Source: Bacteroidia bacterium (GTDB lineage: Bacteria > Bacteroidota > Bacteroidia > B-17B0 > Aurantibacillaceae). From it: a stretch of DNA of 64,000 nt. The translations under genes and the position numbers were made by a program. The stretch's first letter is position 1, and every line of letters begins with the position of its first letter. Shown in pieces: positions 35,367-45,032 of the stretch. The notes below the pieces were generated by a model. That model did not search any database. It was given only the letters and a program-made list of their open reading frames with translations, and was not told the origin of the DNA. Location of the stretch: assembly GCA_014378485.1 (NCBI GenBank), contig JACMNO010000109.1:1-64000 (forward strand). Reading direction: 5' to 3'.

Positions 35367-35942
35367 TTAGTCTTCTATTCTTGTAACTTCGCCGTCAGCC
35401 CACAGGCCTTCTATATTGTAAAATTCACGTGTTTCTCTCAAAAAAACATGAGCCACAATGTTCACGTAATCAATCAGGATCCATTCTGAATTTTGGCGGC
35501 CTTCGCTGCGATATGGTTTTTCACTTGTTTTTTTCATCACAAATTCCTCTAACGTATCTGCAACTGCATTTACATGCGTTGTGCTATCAGCATCACAAAT
35601 AACAAAGTAATCGGCCACACGATGTTCTAATTCACTAAGGTTTATGATAGTGATATTTTTACCTTTTTTTTCCTGCATACCATAAACAATGGCATCCAGT
35701 AAACTTGTTGTTTCTTCTTTAGTGGATGATTTCTTTGGGCGTTTAGCACCTCCTGAAACTTTCTTTTTATTTTCTGTATTGGCAATGCGATTCGCTTCTT
35801 TTTGTAATTCTTCCTTTTCTGTTAAAGGTTTTTTTACTACTTTCTTTACTGCTGCTTTTTTGGATGCAGCTTTTTTTGGAGCAGCCTTTTTTGCTGAAGA
35901 TGATTTTTTAGCCGCTGCTTTTTTAACTGGTATTTTTGCCAT
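35367..35942 (-). CDS. rsfS: Ribosomal silencing factor RsfS with Lys/Ala-rich N-terminal extension
   Basis: RsfS binds ribosomal protein L14 and prevents subunit joining when nutrients are scarce. The RsfS domain covers residues about 76-191 (TSLLDAIVYGMQEKKGKNITIINLSELEHRVADYFVICDADSTTHVNAVAD; SEWILIDYVNIVAHVFLRETREFYNIEGLWAD). Residues 1-70 are an unusual Lys/Ala/Ser extension of the histone-H1-like type, KKAAAKKSS repeats. The frame has no better internal start before the domain. It lies between ftsH and the divergent birA. Confidence 0.92.
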   Translation of the reverse strand: MAKIPVKKAAAKKSSSAKKAAPKKAASKKAAVKKVVKKPLTEKEELQKEANRIANTENKKKVSGGAKRPKKSSTKEETTSLLDAIVYGMQEKKGKNITIINLSELEHRVADYFVICDADSTTHVNAVADTLEEFVMKKTSEKPYRSEGRQNSEWILIDYVNIVAHVFLRETREFYNIEGLWADGEVTRIED

Positions 35943-36023
35943 ATTTTTTTTGTTGCGAATGCTATTCTGTTTTATACTTTTGTTTTGTTGTAAGCAACAA
36001 ATTTAACCTTTTTTTTTGCCTAA

Positions 36024-36788
36024 ATGGAAACATTGTTTATTGGAAAGAACCTGCTTTTTTTACACGAGGTTGAAAGCACCAATACTTATGCCATGAACTT
36101 GTTAAGGAATGTTAATCCTATTGAAGGAACAGTGGTTTACACTGATCATCAAACTAAAGGAAAAGGCCAACGTGGCGCCACCTGGACTAGTGAAATAGGG
36201 CAAAACATTACCGCTTCTGTTATTTTAAAACCACATTTTTTAGGGCACAAACAAACTTTTTATTTAAGCAAGATAAGTGCATTGGCTGTTTATGACGTAT
36301 TGACTGAGATTTTACCCATTGGTCAATATGACATTAAAATTAAGTGGCCTAATGACATATTGGTAAACCATCAAAAAATAGCCGGTATCCTTATTGAGAA
36401 TAGCTTCCTCACAAATTCAATTCAGTATTCAGTAATAGGAGTTGGTTTTAATATCAATCAGTGCGAATTTGATGGCTATGAAAGAACAGCAGTTTCACTG
36501 AAGCTTTTGTTGAACAAGGATATTGACAGAACACAAATTATGGAAATGCTTTGCCGGAATCTGGAGAAATGGTATTTAAAATTAAAAGAACAAAAGCTGC
36601 ATTTGATAGATAGCACATATTTGAGCATTCTGTTTGGAATAAATCAGAAATTGATGTTTGAAAACTCGAATGGTATCTCGTTCAGAGGGGAGCCTACAGG
36701 TGTTTCTAATGAAGGAAAACTGATTGTTATACTCGAAGACTCAACTTCTAAAGAGTTTGACATAAGGGAGCTTAAATTTTTGATATGA
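36024..36788 (+). CDS. birA: Biotin--[acetyl-CoA-carboxylase] ligase
   Basis: A 254-residue biotin protein ligase without the DNA-binding domain of the E. coli type. Motifs: LHEVESTNTYAMNLL, TDHQTKGKGQRGATWTSEIGQNIT (biotin-binding glycine loop), IKIKWPNDILVNHQKIAGILIE and VIGVGFNIN, then a small C-terminal SH3-like domain. It attaches biotin to acetyl-CoA carboxylase and related carriers. Divergent from rsfS across 81 bases. Confidence 0.95.
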   Translation: METLFIGKNLLFLHEVESTNTYAMNLLRNVNPIEGTVVYTDHQTKGKGQRGATWTSEIGQNITASVILKPHFLGHKQTFYLSKISALAVYDVLTEILPIGQYDIKIKWPNDILVNHQKIAGILIENSFLTNSIQYSVIGVGFNINQCEFDGYERTAVSLKLLLNKDIDRTQIMEMLCRNLEKWYLKLKEQKLHLIDSTYLSILFGINQKLMFENSNGISFRGEPTGVSNEGKLIVILEDSTSKEFDIRELKFLI

Positions 36789-36853
36789 TCTGTTTTTAAT
36801 AAAGATTGATAAGTCGTTTCTGTTTTTATTAAAAGGATTTTTATTTTCGTGAA

Positions 36854-38146
36854 ATGAAATATATAATTTGTGCCTTATTAAATTTTACAATTTTATGTTA
36901 TGGACAAACTCCTTACACATCATATTTTACTGGTGATGTGGCCGATGTAACCACTAACACGCAATATGGTGTTTGTTTAATGGGAGGCGCCACCGAGGAT
37001 AACAATGCGATGATGTGGTTTTTAAATAAAAGCGGCGGAGGAGATATTGTTGTTTTAAGAGCAACCGGAACAAACGGATATAATTCTTACTTATATAGCG
37101 GCGTAGGGGTTACTGTTAATTCGGTTGAAACCATAGTTATTAATAGTTTGGCAGGGGCAAATGATTCGTATGTGAGGCAGCAGATAAGAAATGCTGAGGC
37201 CGTATTTATTGCAGGAGGAAACCAATTTGACTATATTACTTATTGGAAAAATACAGCCGTTGATAGCGCTTTAAATTATTTAATTAATACAAAACTTTGT
37301 CCTATTGGCGGCACAAGCGCAGGCATGGCCATTCAGGGTCAGGCTTATTTTTCAGCAGCTGTTTCCTCAATAACCAGTGCTACAGCCTTATCAGATCCTT
37401 ATAACTCAACAGTAACCATGGGTAATAATGATTTTTTGCATCATCCTTTATTAAACAAAGTTATTACTGATACCCATTTTGATAATCCGGATAGAAAAGG
37501 AAGGCTCTCCGTATTTTTAGCAAGACTTTTTCAGGATAGTTCCCAGTCATATTTTGGAATAGCCTGTGATGAATACACAGCAGTGTGCATTGATGAATTG
37601 GGAATTGCAAGGGTGTTTGGCGGCTTTCCAACTTATGATGATAATGCTTATTTTATTCAGGCAAATTGTACATTACCAAATAACCCTGAAAATTGTTCTG
37701 TAGGGCAGCCACTAACGTGGAACAGAAATGGCGCTGCCTTGAAAGTGTATCAAATAAAGGGAGATGTAAGTGCCAACAACTCTTTTAATTTAAATGATTG
37801 GATGACGTGTTCGGGAGGTTCATGGCAAAACTGGTCCGTAAACAGTGGTGTAATTTCATATAGTTTAAACACAAGCGCGCCAAATTGTTTAACCACTGGC
37901 ATTAATCAAAGAGAGAATCAAGAGGGCTCGTTTTTGACTCCAAACCCGGTAACTTCTACCTTGTATATTGGGTTAGAAGGAGTTTCAAAAAAAATCATCA
38001 TATACAATGCCTTAGGAGAAATAATATTTGAAGATCTGGCTTCTCACGAGTTTGATTTCACTAATTATACTGATGGCATGTATTATGTGAAAATCGAAAC
38101 CGATGGCAAGATAAGTAAAGTTGAAAAGATTATAGTTAAACATTAA
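36854..38146 (+). CDS. Secreted cyanophycinase-like peptidase S51 with T9SS tail
   Basis: A 430-residue exported protein: signal peptide (IICALLNFTILCYGQ), then a peptidase S51/cyanophycinase domain (about 20-300) with CLMGGATEDNNAMMWF, AVFIAGGNQFDY and the nucleophile elbow IGGTSAGMAIQG, serine as catalytic residue. The last 80 residues are a type A T9SS sorting domain (FLTPNPVTSTLYIGL; YNALGEIIFE; GMYYVKIETDG). Secretion through T9SS suggests degradation of extracellular peptides or storage polymer; the real substrate is unknown. Confidence 0.87.
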   Translation: MKYIICALLNFTILCYGQTPYTSYFTGDVADVTTNTQYGVCLMGGATEDNNAMMWFLNKSGGGDIVVLRATGTNGYNSYLYSGVGVTVNSVETIVINSLAGANDSYVRQQIRNAEAVFIAGGNQFDYITYWKNTAVDSALNYLINTKLCPIGGTSAGMAIQGQAYFSAAVSSITSATALSDPYNSTVTMGNNDFLHHPLLNKVITDTHFDNPDRKGRLSVFLARLFQDSSQSYFGIACDEYTAVCIDELGIARVFGGFPTYDDNAYFIQANCTLPNNPENCSVGQPLTWNRNGAALKVYQIKGDVSANNSFNLNDWMTCSGGSWQNWSVNSGVISYSLNTSAPNCLTTGINQRENQEGSFLTPNPVTSTLYIGLEGVSKKIIIYNALGEIIFEDLASHEFDFTNYTDGMYYVKIETDGKISKVEKIIVKH

Positions 38147-38159
38147 TCATCAAATGTAA

Positions 38160-38954
38160 ATGAAACAATATCACGATTTAATGCGCCATGTTTTAGAGCA
38201 TGGAGTAAAAAAAGAAGATAGAACAGGAACAGGAACTGTGAGTGTATTTGGTTATCAGATGCGTTATAATTTAGCGGAAGGTTTCCCATTATTAACAACA
38301 AAAAAACTGCATACAAAATCAATTATTCATGAGTTATTGTGGTTTTTAAAAGGTGATACCAATATTAAATACCTTAAAGACAATGGTGTTCGCATTTGGG
38401 ACGAATGGGCTGATGCAGATGGAAATTTAGGTCCCGTTTATGGATATCAATGGAGAAGTTGGCCAACGCCCGATGGAAAACACATCGATCAAATTTCTCA
38501 GGTGATTGATATGATTAAAAATAATCCGGATTCAAGAAGGTTAATTGTGAGCGCCTGGAATGTGGCAGATATCAACCATATGAAATTGCCGCCTTGTCAC
38601 GCTTTTTTTCAATTTTATGTTGCTGATGGAAAACTAAGTTGTCAGTTGTATCAACGCAGCGCAGATATATTTTTAGGTGTTCCTTTTAATATTGCATCTT
38701 ATGCTGTTTTAACGATGATGGTAGCGCAGGTTTGTGGTCTGCAATTAGGCGATTTTGTTCATACATTAGGTGATGCGCATTTATATTCTAATCATATTGA
38801 ACAGGCAAACCTTCAGTTAACAAGGGAATTGAGAACATTGCCCACATTAAAGATCAACCCGGAAGTAAAATCTATTTTTGATTTTAAGATAGATGATTTC
38901 GTGTTAGAAAATTACGATCCGCATCCGCATATTAAGGCAGAGGTGGCTGTATAA
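38160..38954 (+). CDS. thyA: Thymidylate synthase
   Basis: Converts dUMP to dTMP with methylene-tetrahydrofolate. The 264-residue length equals that of the E. coli enzyme. [39 protein letters not shown], the catalytic Cys in [12 protein letters not shown] (near residue 146), [19 protein letters not shown] and HLYSNHIEQ are all present. It starts 13 bases after the peptidase gene, so transcripts may overlap. Confidence 0.98.
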   Translation: MKQYHDLMRHVLEHGVKKEDRTGTGTVSVFGYQMRYNLAEGFPLLTTKKLHTKSIIHELLWFLKGDTNIKYLKDNGVRIWDEWADADGNLGPVYGYQWRSWPTPDGKHIDQISQVIDMIKNNPDSRRLIVSAWNVADINHMKLPPCHAFFQFYVADGKLSCQLYQRSADIFLGVPFNIASYAVLTMMVAQVCGLQLGDFVHTLGDAHLYSNHIEQANLQLTRELRTLPTLKINPEVKSIFDFKIDDFVLENYDPHPHIKAEVAV

Positions 38955-39015
38955 AAAACCACGATAAATTTTTTGAATCCATAGAATACAATTACCTTTA
39001 ACGCAAATTTCAATT

Positions 39016-39576
39016 ATGAGTGATATTAAAACAGTATTAGAAAGTGCAAAAACACAAATGGAGAAAACAATTTCTCATTTGGAAATGGAGTTGGCTAAAA
39101 TTCGTGCAGGAAAAGCAAACCCAACAATGTTGGATAATGTGATGGTTGAGTATTACGGAGCCAAAACCCCATTAAGTAATGTGGCTAGTGTTAATACGCA
39201 GGACTCCAGAACTATTTTAGTTCAGCCCTGGGAAAAAACAATGTTAACGCCAATCGAAAAAGCGATTCAGGCAGCAAACCTGGGATTTAATCCGCAGAAT
39301 GATGGAATATTGATTCGTATTGTAGTGCCGCCATTGACAGAAGAGCGACGTAAGGATTTGGTAAAAACATCCAAGTCGTGCGGTGAAGATGCAAAAGTTG
39401 GTTTAAGAACTATTCGTAAAGAATCGATCGACAAAATTAAAGCGTTGCAAAAGGCAGGATTGCCGGAAGATGAAGCTAAAGGTGGCGAAACAAAAATGCA
39501 AACGATTACAGATGAATTTTCGGTAAAATGTGAAAAACATTTAGAACAAAAGGAAAAAGAGATATTAACGGTTTAA
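39016..39576 (+). CDS. frr: Ribosome recycling factor
   Basis: Splits post-termination ribosomes with EF-G. The 186-residue product has the expected domains: LEMELAKIRAGKANPTMLDNVMVEYYGAKTPLSNVASV, TILVQPWEKTML, NPQNDGILIRIVVPPLTEERRKDLVK. Complete, with ATG at 39016. A strong terminator follows. pyrH, its usual neighbour in many bacteria, is absent here. Confidence 0.98.
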   Translation: MSDIKTVLESAKTQMEKTISHLEMELAKIRAGKANPTMLDNVMVEYYGAKTPLSNVASVNTQDSRTILVQPWEKTMLTPIEKAIQAANLGFNPQNDGILIRIVVPPLTEERRKDLVKTSKSCGEDAKVGLRTIRKESIDKIKALQKAGLPEDEAKGGETKMQTITDEFSVKCEKHLEQKEKEILTV

Positions 39577-39595
39577 TTTAAATAAATTCTAATTT

Positions 39596-39632
39596 AAAAA
39601 GCCTCGTGTGTTTTAACATATGAGGCTTTTTT
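39596..39632 (+). terminator. Rho-independent terminator after frr
   Basis: Stem AAAAAGCCTC / GAGGCTTTTTT around a loop with a secondary pairing, 20 bases after the stop codon. Confidence 0.88.
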
Positions 39633-39744
39633 ATTTACATAAATTAGCAGAGAACTGATCTGGAAGCAATATATTCTGATGGTTCACGCCTTTAATTACA
39701 TTATCTTTACGATGTACAAACAAGTACCTTAAAAATTATCTACC

Positions 39745-40065
39745 ATGAAAAAGAAATCTATGACAATGATTCTTGGGCTATTAGCAGCGGGAACATTTTT
39801 TATTACCAGTTGCACAAAAACACCAACGGCGTGCTTTTCTGTTGATAAAGGCGGTGTGGCAAAAGTTAATGAAGAAATTCAATTTGATGGCTCTTGTTCA
39901 ACTAATGCGAAGTCCTATTCCTGGGATTTTGGCGATGGGGCATCAAGCACAGGAACTTCCGTAAAACATAAGTATGCTACTGCGGCAACTTATGCTGTAA
40001 CACTTACTGTTAAGAATAAGAAAAAGTCAGCTACTTTAGTTCAAAATGTGACGATCAATCCTTAA
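39745..40065 (+). CDS. Small PKD-domain lipoprotein
   Basis: A 106-residue lipoprotein with lipobox ITSC and a single PKD domain (ACFSVDKGGVAKVNEEIQFDGSCS; SYSWDFGDGASSTGTSVKHKYATAATYAVTLTVKN). The WDFGDG and YATAATYAVTLTV segments are diagnostic. Likely a surface or periplasmic binding module; the ligand is unknown. Confidence 0.88.
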   Translation: MKKKSMTMILGLLAAGTFFITSCTKTPTACFSVDKGGVAKVNEEIQFDGSCSTNAKSYSWDFGDGASSTGTSVKHKYATAATYAVTLTVKNKKKSATLVQNVTINP

Positions 40066-40117
40066 TTATTTAAGTATTTGATTTAGCATATTATTTTGTG
40101 AAAAAGTACGATTAACT

Positions 40118-40151
40118 AAAAACTCCCACTGAATATTTGGTGGGAGTTTTT
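40118..40151. terminator. Bidirectional terminator
   Basis: AAAAACTCCCAC / GTGGGAGTTTTT around a 10-base loop between converging genes. Confidence 0.88.
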
Positions 40152-40178
40152 AATAATATAAAATTTAGTGGCTATATT

Positions 40179-40793
40179 TTACTCTGCTCTTTTTATAGTA
40201 CATCCAATGGATTTTGTTTCCTGTAGCTTTGGAGTTTCATTTTTACTTAAAGCATCTACTGCATCTTTCAGGTAATGTGCTTTAGCTAAAGCTGCATCTT
40301 TTACATTATCATCAATGGCTCCTTTGTAAATTAATCCTTTTGCATTAAACAAAAAACATTGTGGTGTTCGTGTAGCGCCAAATGCATCAGCCACCTTTGA
40401 GTTTGCATCCAGTGAATAGGAACAGGTTAATTTTTGCGAAGCAGCATATTTTATCATGGCATCAAAACTATCTTCTTCGGTACGTTGCCCTTCGTTACTA
40501 TTAATAATAACACATCCAACACCTTGCTTTAAACAATCATCAGATATTTCTTTGATGCGGCTCTCGCTTAATTTCACATACGGACAAGTATTGCAAGAAA
40601 AAATCACTAAAAGTCCCTTTGCTGTCTTTACAGAATTAAGGGAAATCTCCTTACCGCTCACATCTTTCATTTTTTCATCCGCCATTGGCAAAGCAGCATT
40701 TAATCCTAACTCAGTACCTGCCGTGGTATTAATAAATGATAGTAAAAACCCACAGGCTACCAGTAATACAAAAAATACAAATCCTTTTTTCAT
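40179..40793 (-). CDS. Exported thioredoxin-like (redoxin) protein
   Basis: A 204-residue protein with a signal/anchor (FVFFVLLVACGFLLSFI) and an AhpC/TlpA-like thioredoxin fold: KDVSGKEISLNSV, LLVIFSCNTCPYVK with a CxxC-type active site, and GATRTPQCFLFNAKGLIYKGAIDDN with the cis-Pro. A late Cys (SIGCTIKR) is typical of this subgroup, from memory. Probably a periplasmic disulfide or peroxide-handling protein; the partner is unknown. Confidence 0.85.
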   Translation of the reverse strand: MKKGFVFFVLLVACGFLLSFINTTAGTELGLNAALPMADEKMKDVSGKEISLNSVKTAKGLLVIFSCNTCPYVKLSESRIKEISDDCLKQGVGCVIINSNEGQRTEEDSFDAMIKYAASQKLTCSYSLDANSKVADAFGATRTPQCFLFNAKGLIYKGAIDDNVKDAALAKAHYLKDAVDALSKNETPKLQETKSIGCTIKRAE

Positions 40794-41034
40794 TTTAATT
40801 AATTTTAAGCTAAAGTATATAAATATTTAGGCATAATTTTTTTGTTCCTCTACTATTAATTAACATTCGTCTAATTGGCTAAATAGTTTAGGAATTGCAA
40901 TAGTTTGTATAAATGAAATGTTTTAAATGCAATATTAAATTAACGTATTCTTGGAGGTGATTTTTTTAATAATTGAATAATCTTACCGTAAGATAGATGA
41001 TACTATCATCATGTACTTTTGAACTGTTAAAGGC
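40794..41034. other. Intergenic region without recognised gene
   Basis: The 336-base gap between divergent genes is A+T rich. The part up to 41034 shows a small hairpin near 40995-41010 (GATGATACTATCATC) and presumably the promoter of the redoxin gene, but no clear consensus box. The motif near 41035 is listed separately. Confidence 0.5.
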
Positions 41035-41093
41035 GAACATCCTACAGGTATTTTATTTCATTTTTCTGTGACATAATTCAACCAAAACCGCCT
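41035..41093 (+). promoter_or_regulatory. Motif shared by surface-protein genes (copy 1)
   Basis: GAACATCCTACAGGTATTT at 41035-41053 and AAACCGCCT at 41085-41093 recur in almost the same order and spacing ahead of the gene at 42538. It probably holds a regulator site or an atypical promoter. Confidence 0.5.
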
Positions 41094-41129
41094 CATTAAA
41101 TTAATAGTTTAAATTCAAAATGCCTTCCT

Positions 41130-42323
41130 ATGATAAAAGCAATGAATAAATTTTATAGATTATTTAAAATAACAAAACGGAGTATGTTTTTGGTTTTATT
41201 ATTAAATGGTTTAAAAGGTCAATCCCAAATTTATATTAACGAAATCATGATAAATCCTTCAGGACCAAACGATGGAGCAAATATGCCAAATACAGCAGAG
41301 TGGGTCGAGTTATACAATAGTTCAGCATCAGCAGTAAATATTGGTTGCTGGTTCTTAACAGATGGTGATTTTGCAGTCACTTTTCCATCTGGTACTACAA
41401 TAGCCGCGAGTGGATATTACACAATTGCCAGTGCAGCCGGGAGTGGTTTAAGTCCTAACTTAAATTGGGCAACCTGTGGTTGTACCTCCGGCCCGGCAGG
41501 CGAAATAGGTATACTTACAAATAGCGGTGAACAAGTTATTTTATATAATTCATCATCAGGAATAGAGGACGCAATTATATGGGGAGGCGGGCAATTACCA
41601 AATGGAATGATAACTTCGGTTTTAGGTTCATGTACTCCAAAAAATGTTACTTTTCCGGCAAGTGGTGCAACTTATGAAATTATTGGAAGCAACACAGATG
41701 GAGTTTCAAAAGAACGCGATTTTGATGGTAGTTCAACCTGGCAAAACGGAGGATCAGGAACATTTGGTGCATCTAATGGCGGTGTTATTTTGCCAATAGC
41801 TCTATTGGATTTTTATGCCACTAAGAACGAACATAAAAATGATATTATTTGGAAAGTTGCTTCTCAAGAAAATATTATATATTATACTATTGATAAAAGT
41901 AACGATGGAGTTAACTTTACGGAAATGGTCACTGTATTGTCAGGTAATGTAATGGAGGTCACAACTTATAGCGTCATTGACGAAAATCCATTTGAGGGTA
42001 TTAGTTATTACCGTTTAGGAACGCAAGAATCTAATGGCACTTTAAATTATCAGAAAATCGTTTCTATAGATCGGGAATCCAAAGAGTGGAACATTAAACA
42101 TTACCAGTTTGAGCAAAATTTAGTTATGGAGTTTAAAAATTCAGTGCCTGCTGGTTGTGACATTTATTTATTTGATTTGTCAGGGAAATTATTAGCACAG
42201 GAAACAGTGAATCAACCTCAAACTAAAATTAATACGTCTTTTTTTGCGGCAGGTATTTATTTCATTAAAATAGACTCTCCTTATAAAACTGAAAATTTTA
42301 AGGTTGTCATAACAGAGAACTAA
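41130..42323 (+). CDS. Lamin-tail-domain protein with T9SS sorting tail
   Basis: A 397-residue exported protein. After a signal segment (MFLVLLLNGLKGQS), a lamin tail domain spans about 30-185 (IYINEIMINPSGP; EWVELYNSSASAVNIGCWFLTDGD; FPSGTTIAASGYYTIAS). The remainder is a fibronectin-like linker (VILPIALLDFYATKNEHKND) and a type A T9SS sorting domain ending GIYFIKIDSPYKTENFKVVIT. The C-terminal 190 residues are very similar to those of the next gene. The start may be the ATG at 41130 or 41142. Confidence 0.85.
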   Translation: MIKAMNKFYRLFKITKRSMFLVLLLNGLKGQSQIYINEIMINPSGPNDGANMPNTAEWVELYNSSASAVNIGCWFLTDGDFAVTFPSGTTIAASGYYTIASAAGSGLSPNLNWATCGCTSGPAGEIGILTNSGEQVILYNSSSGIEDAIIWGGGQLPNGMITSVLGSCTPKNVTFPASGATYEIIGSNTDGVSKERDFDGSSTWQNGGSGTFGASNGGVILPIALLDFYATKNEHKNDIIWKVASQENIIYYTIDKSNDGVNFTEMVTVLSGNVMEVTTYSVIDENPFEGISYYRLGTQESNGTLNYQKIVSIDRESKEWNIKHYQFEQNLVMEFKNSVPAGCDIYLFDLSGKLLAQETVNQPQTKINTSFFAAGIYFIKIDSPYKTENFKVVITEN

Positions 42324-42462
42324 TTTCTTACAATAATTTTTGTAGTTTTTTTGTAGAAACTTAATAAAGTTTGATCCTTACCAAATCCTTATTTTTTTAA
42401 CAATTTATTGATGATAAAAACATAACAATAATGCTTAAAATGTTTAAATTTGTTTAATAAGT

Positions 42463-42512
42463 GAACATCCTATAGGAATTTAATTGTAATATTAAATCAA
42501 TCCGAAACCGCT
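42463..42512 (+). promoter_or_regulatory. Motif shared by surface-protein genes (copy 2)
   Basis: GAACATCCTATAGGAATTT at 42463-42481 contains the perfect palindrome TCCTATAGGA; AAACCGCTT follows 42 bases after its start. The same pair of boxes lies ahead of 41130. The gene starts 75 bases downstream. Confidence 0.5.
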
Positions 42513-42537
42513 TTAAACAAATTGAAAGATTTTTTAA

Positions 42538-45009
42538 ATGGCGAAATTATATACATGCAAATTTAAATTCGTAGTTAAAGTTTTTACTTTACTATGCGTG
42601 TTGAATGTTTCGAAAAGTTGGGGGCAGATTTCTATTCCAAACACAACTCCAGTAACAGAAAATTTTGATGCAATGGGCGTTTCTGCAACAGCATCTTTGC
42701 CGGCAAATTGGAAGTTTAGTGATGCTGGAAATTCCGCACCAACATGGGCAAATGCTGGAAATTTCACAGCCGTTAATATTCAAGCAAGTTCTGGAAATCC
42801 AGTAACTGGCGGTAGATATAACTGGGGAACAACATTAGCAACTGATAGAGCTTTGGGAGTAATGACATCAGCAGGTTATGCTAGCCCAAATAGTATAATG
42901 GCTTTTTATCAAAATACTAATGCAGGTAATTTAACTCAATTAGCTGTTAGTTATGATTTAGAAAGGTACAGAATTAATACGACAGCTGCTTCTGTACAAT
43001 TTTATTACTCATTAGATGGCTCAACGTGGATTGCTGCTGCGGTGGGCGATGTACCGGCTGCAACAATTGGAACTGGTGTCAACGCTTATATTTATGCGCC
43101 GCAAGCAACTTTTCCTGTTGGTAGTTTTAATATAACTGGGCTTAATATATCTACAAATGGAAGTATTTATTTAAGATGGAACTTAAATACAGGAGCAAGT
43201 AATTCACAGGGTATCGGTATAGATAACGTTAGTGTTACTGCAACTTTTTGTACCCCGCCAACAACAACTATAACACCAACTTCACAAACAGTTTGTGCCA
43301 ATGTAACTACAGCAATTACTGTTACTAGTTCCGCGACAAGTCCTGGATATCAATGGCAAATGAGCGCTAGTGGTAGCGGACCATTTATAAATGTAGCAAA
43401 CGGAACACCAACTGGAGTTACTTATACTTCAGGTACAACTGCTGCTACATTATCTGCTATCGGAACTGCATCTGCGCAATATTTTTATCAATGTTTGGTA
43501 ACAAACGTTAGTGGTTGTACAGCTACATCGGGTACGGTTTCATTAACTATCAAGGCAGCGCCATCAATTACCTCGCAGCCTACAAGTGTTTATACTACGA
43601 CTGCAGGAATTGCCTCCTACACTGTTGCAGCATCAGGTACTGGGTTAACATACCAATGGCAGGAAAACGGCAGTCCAATTGCAAATGGAGGTGTAAATCC
43701 TACTTATGCTGGTGCAACTGCATCGGTGCTCAATGTTACAAACCCACTCGTAAGCATGAGTGGTCACACTTTTCAATGTGTTGTTGCAAACAGTTGTGGT
43801 ACTGTAACAACGGATGGAATATCAACAATAACTGTTACCTCTATTGAGTGTCCAACTTTAAAAGGCGCATTTATTGACGCATGTGCAGGAACATGTGGGG
43901 AAGCCCAGGGGGAAGCTGTATTTTTAAATACTGGCGATTATAGCGTTAATGTTACGACAGTATCGCAAGCCACTGCAAACGTTAATCTTTGGTATGGAAC
44001 AACTACATCTTTAACACAAGCTAGTGATCACCTTACAAACACTTATGTAAATAATGCTGCTGCAGTTACGTGTTTAAATAGTTTTTCTGGTTGTGCGGGA
44101 ACATTTGTGGATGCTTTGGGAACAACAATTCCAACTCATGCCGAAATTATGATAGTTCGATCAGATTTTTGTTGCTCAGCTACTCCTGATAATAACTTTT
44201 CTGGTTTATGTGGAAGTGGTGCAGTTATTTATGTTTTGTTTTCTAATGATGCCAATTGGAATTCAGGCGGACAATTTAAAAACAATACTGCCGGTTGTGG
44301 AATGAGATATTTTCAATTAAATTCTGCGTCTACAAGTTGTACATTTACTACTAATTACGATGCTTGCAGTTTAACCCCATTTAGTTCTAGCAATGATGGA
44401 GGTACTGTGACGTGGCCCGCTTCAGGGGGCGCTCCATCGTCATATGTGAATACTGGCTGTAATGTCCCGAAAGTTATTTTACCTATTGATTTGTTGGATT
44501 TTTATGCCACTAAAAACGGTAAGAAAAATGATGTGGTTTGGAAAGTAGCTTACGAAGAATATGTTGGGTATTATACAATTGATAAAAGTAATGATGGAAT
44601 GAAATTTACAGAGTTAGCAACTGTTTTTACCAATAATGAAACTGAAAGAAAAACTTACAGTGTTATTGACGATACTCCGTTTGATGACATTACGTATTAC
44701 CGTTTAGGAACCAAAGAAAAAAACGGTAAAGTAAATTATTATAAAATTATTTCTGTTGATGAGAAATCATCTGAATGGAATTCGATTCATTACCAGCAAC
44801 AACAAAATTTAGTAATTGAATTTAAAAAAAACCTTCCAAAAAATAGCACCATTACAGTATACAATTTATCGGGTCAGTTGTTAGTTGAGAAGGCAGCTAA
44901 AGAATCTCAAACAATTATTAACACAGAAGCTTTTGCCGAGGGTATTTATTTTGTAAGAATAACGACTCCTTATAAAACCGAAAATTTTAAAATCATCATT
45001 TCTAAATAA
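42538..45009 (+). CDS. Large Ig-like repeat T9SS-sorted surface protein
   Basis: An 823-residue secreted protein. A signal peptide (FVVKVFTLLCVLNVSKSWGQ) is followed by a lectin-like domain (about 40-235), Ig-like/immunoglobulin repeats (about 240-435; TYQWQENGSPIANGG), a Cys-rich lamin-tail-like domain (CPTLKGAFIDACAGTCGEAQGEAVFLNTGDY) and a C-terminal module like that of the previous gene, ending in a type A sorting domain. Likely surface anchored; may bind carbohydrate or mediate adhesion. Function inferred. Confidence 0.82.
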   Translation: MAKLYTCKFKFVVKVFTLLCVLNVSKSWGQISIPNTTPVTENFDAMGVSATASLPANWKFSDAGNSAPTWANAGNFTAVNIQASSGNPVTGGRYNWGTTLATDRALGVMTSAGYASPNSIMAFYQNTNAGNLTQLAVSYDLERYRINTTAASVQFYYSLDGSTWIAAAVGDVPAATIGTGVNAYIYAPQATFPVGSFNITGLNISTNGSIYLRWNLNTGASNSQGIGIDNVSVTATFCTPPTTTITPTSQTVCANVTTAITVTSSATSPGYQWQMSASGSGPFINVANGTPTGVTYTSGTTAATLSAIGTASAQYFYQCLVTNVSGCTATSGTVSLTIKAAPSITSQPTSVYTTTAGIASYTVAASGTGLTYQWQENGSPIANGGVNPTYAGATASVLNVTNPLVSMSGHTFQCVVANSCGTVTTDGISTITVTSIECPTLKGAFIDACAGTCGEAQGEAVFLNTGDYSVNVTTVSQATANVNLWYGTTTSLTQASDHLTNTYVNNAAAVTCLNSFSGCAGTFVDALGTTIPTHAEIMIVRSDFCCSATPDNNFSGLCGSGAVIYVLFSNDANWNSGGQFKNNTAGCGMRYFQLNSASTSCTFTTNYDACSLTPFSSSNDGGTVTWPASGGAPSSYVNTGCNVPKVILPIDLLDFYATKNGKKNDVVWKVAYEEYVGYYTIDKSNDGMKFTELATVFTNNETERKTYSVIDDTPFDDITYYRLGTKEKNGKVNYYKIISVDEKSSEWNSIHYQQQQNLVIEFKKNLPKNSTITVYNLSGQLLVEKAAKESQTIINTEAFAEGIYFVRITTPYKTENFKIIISK

Positions 45010-45032
45010 TAGTACTATAGTAAAATCTACCT

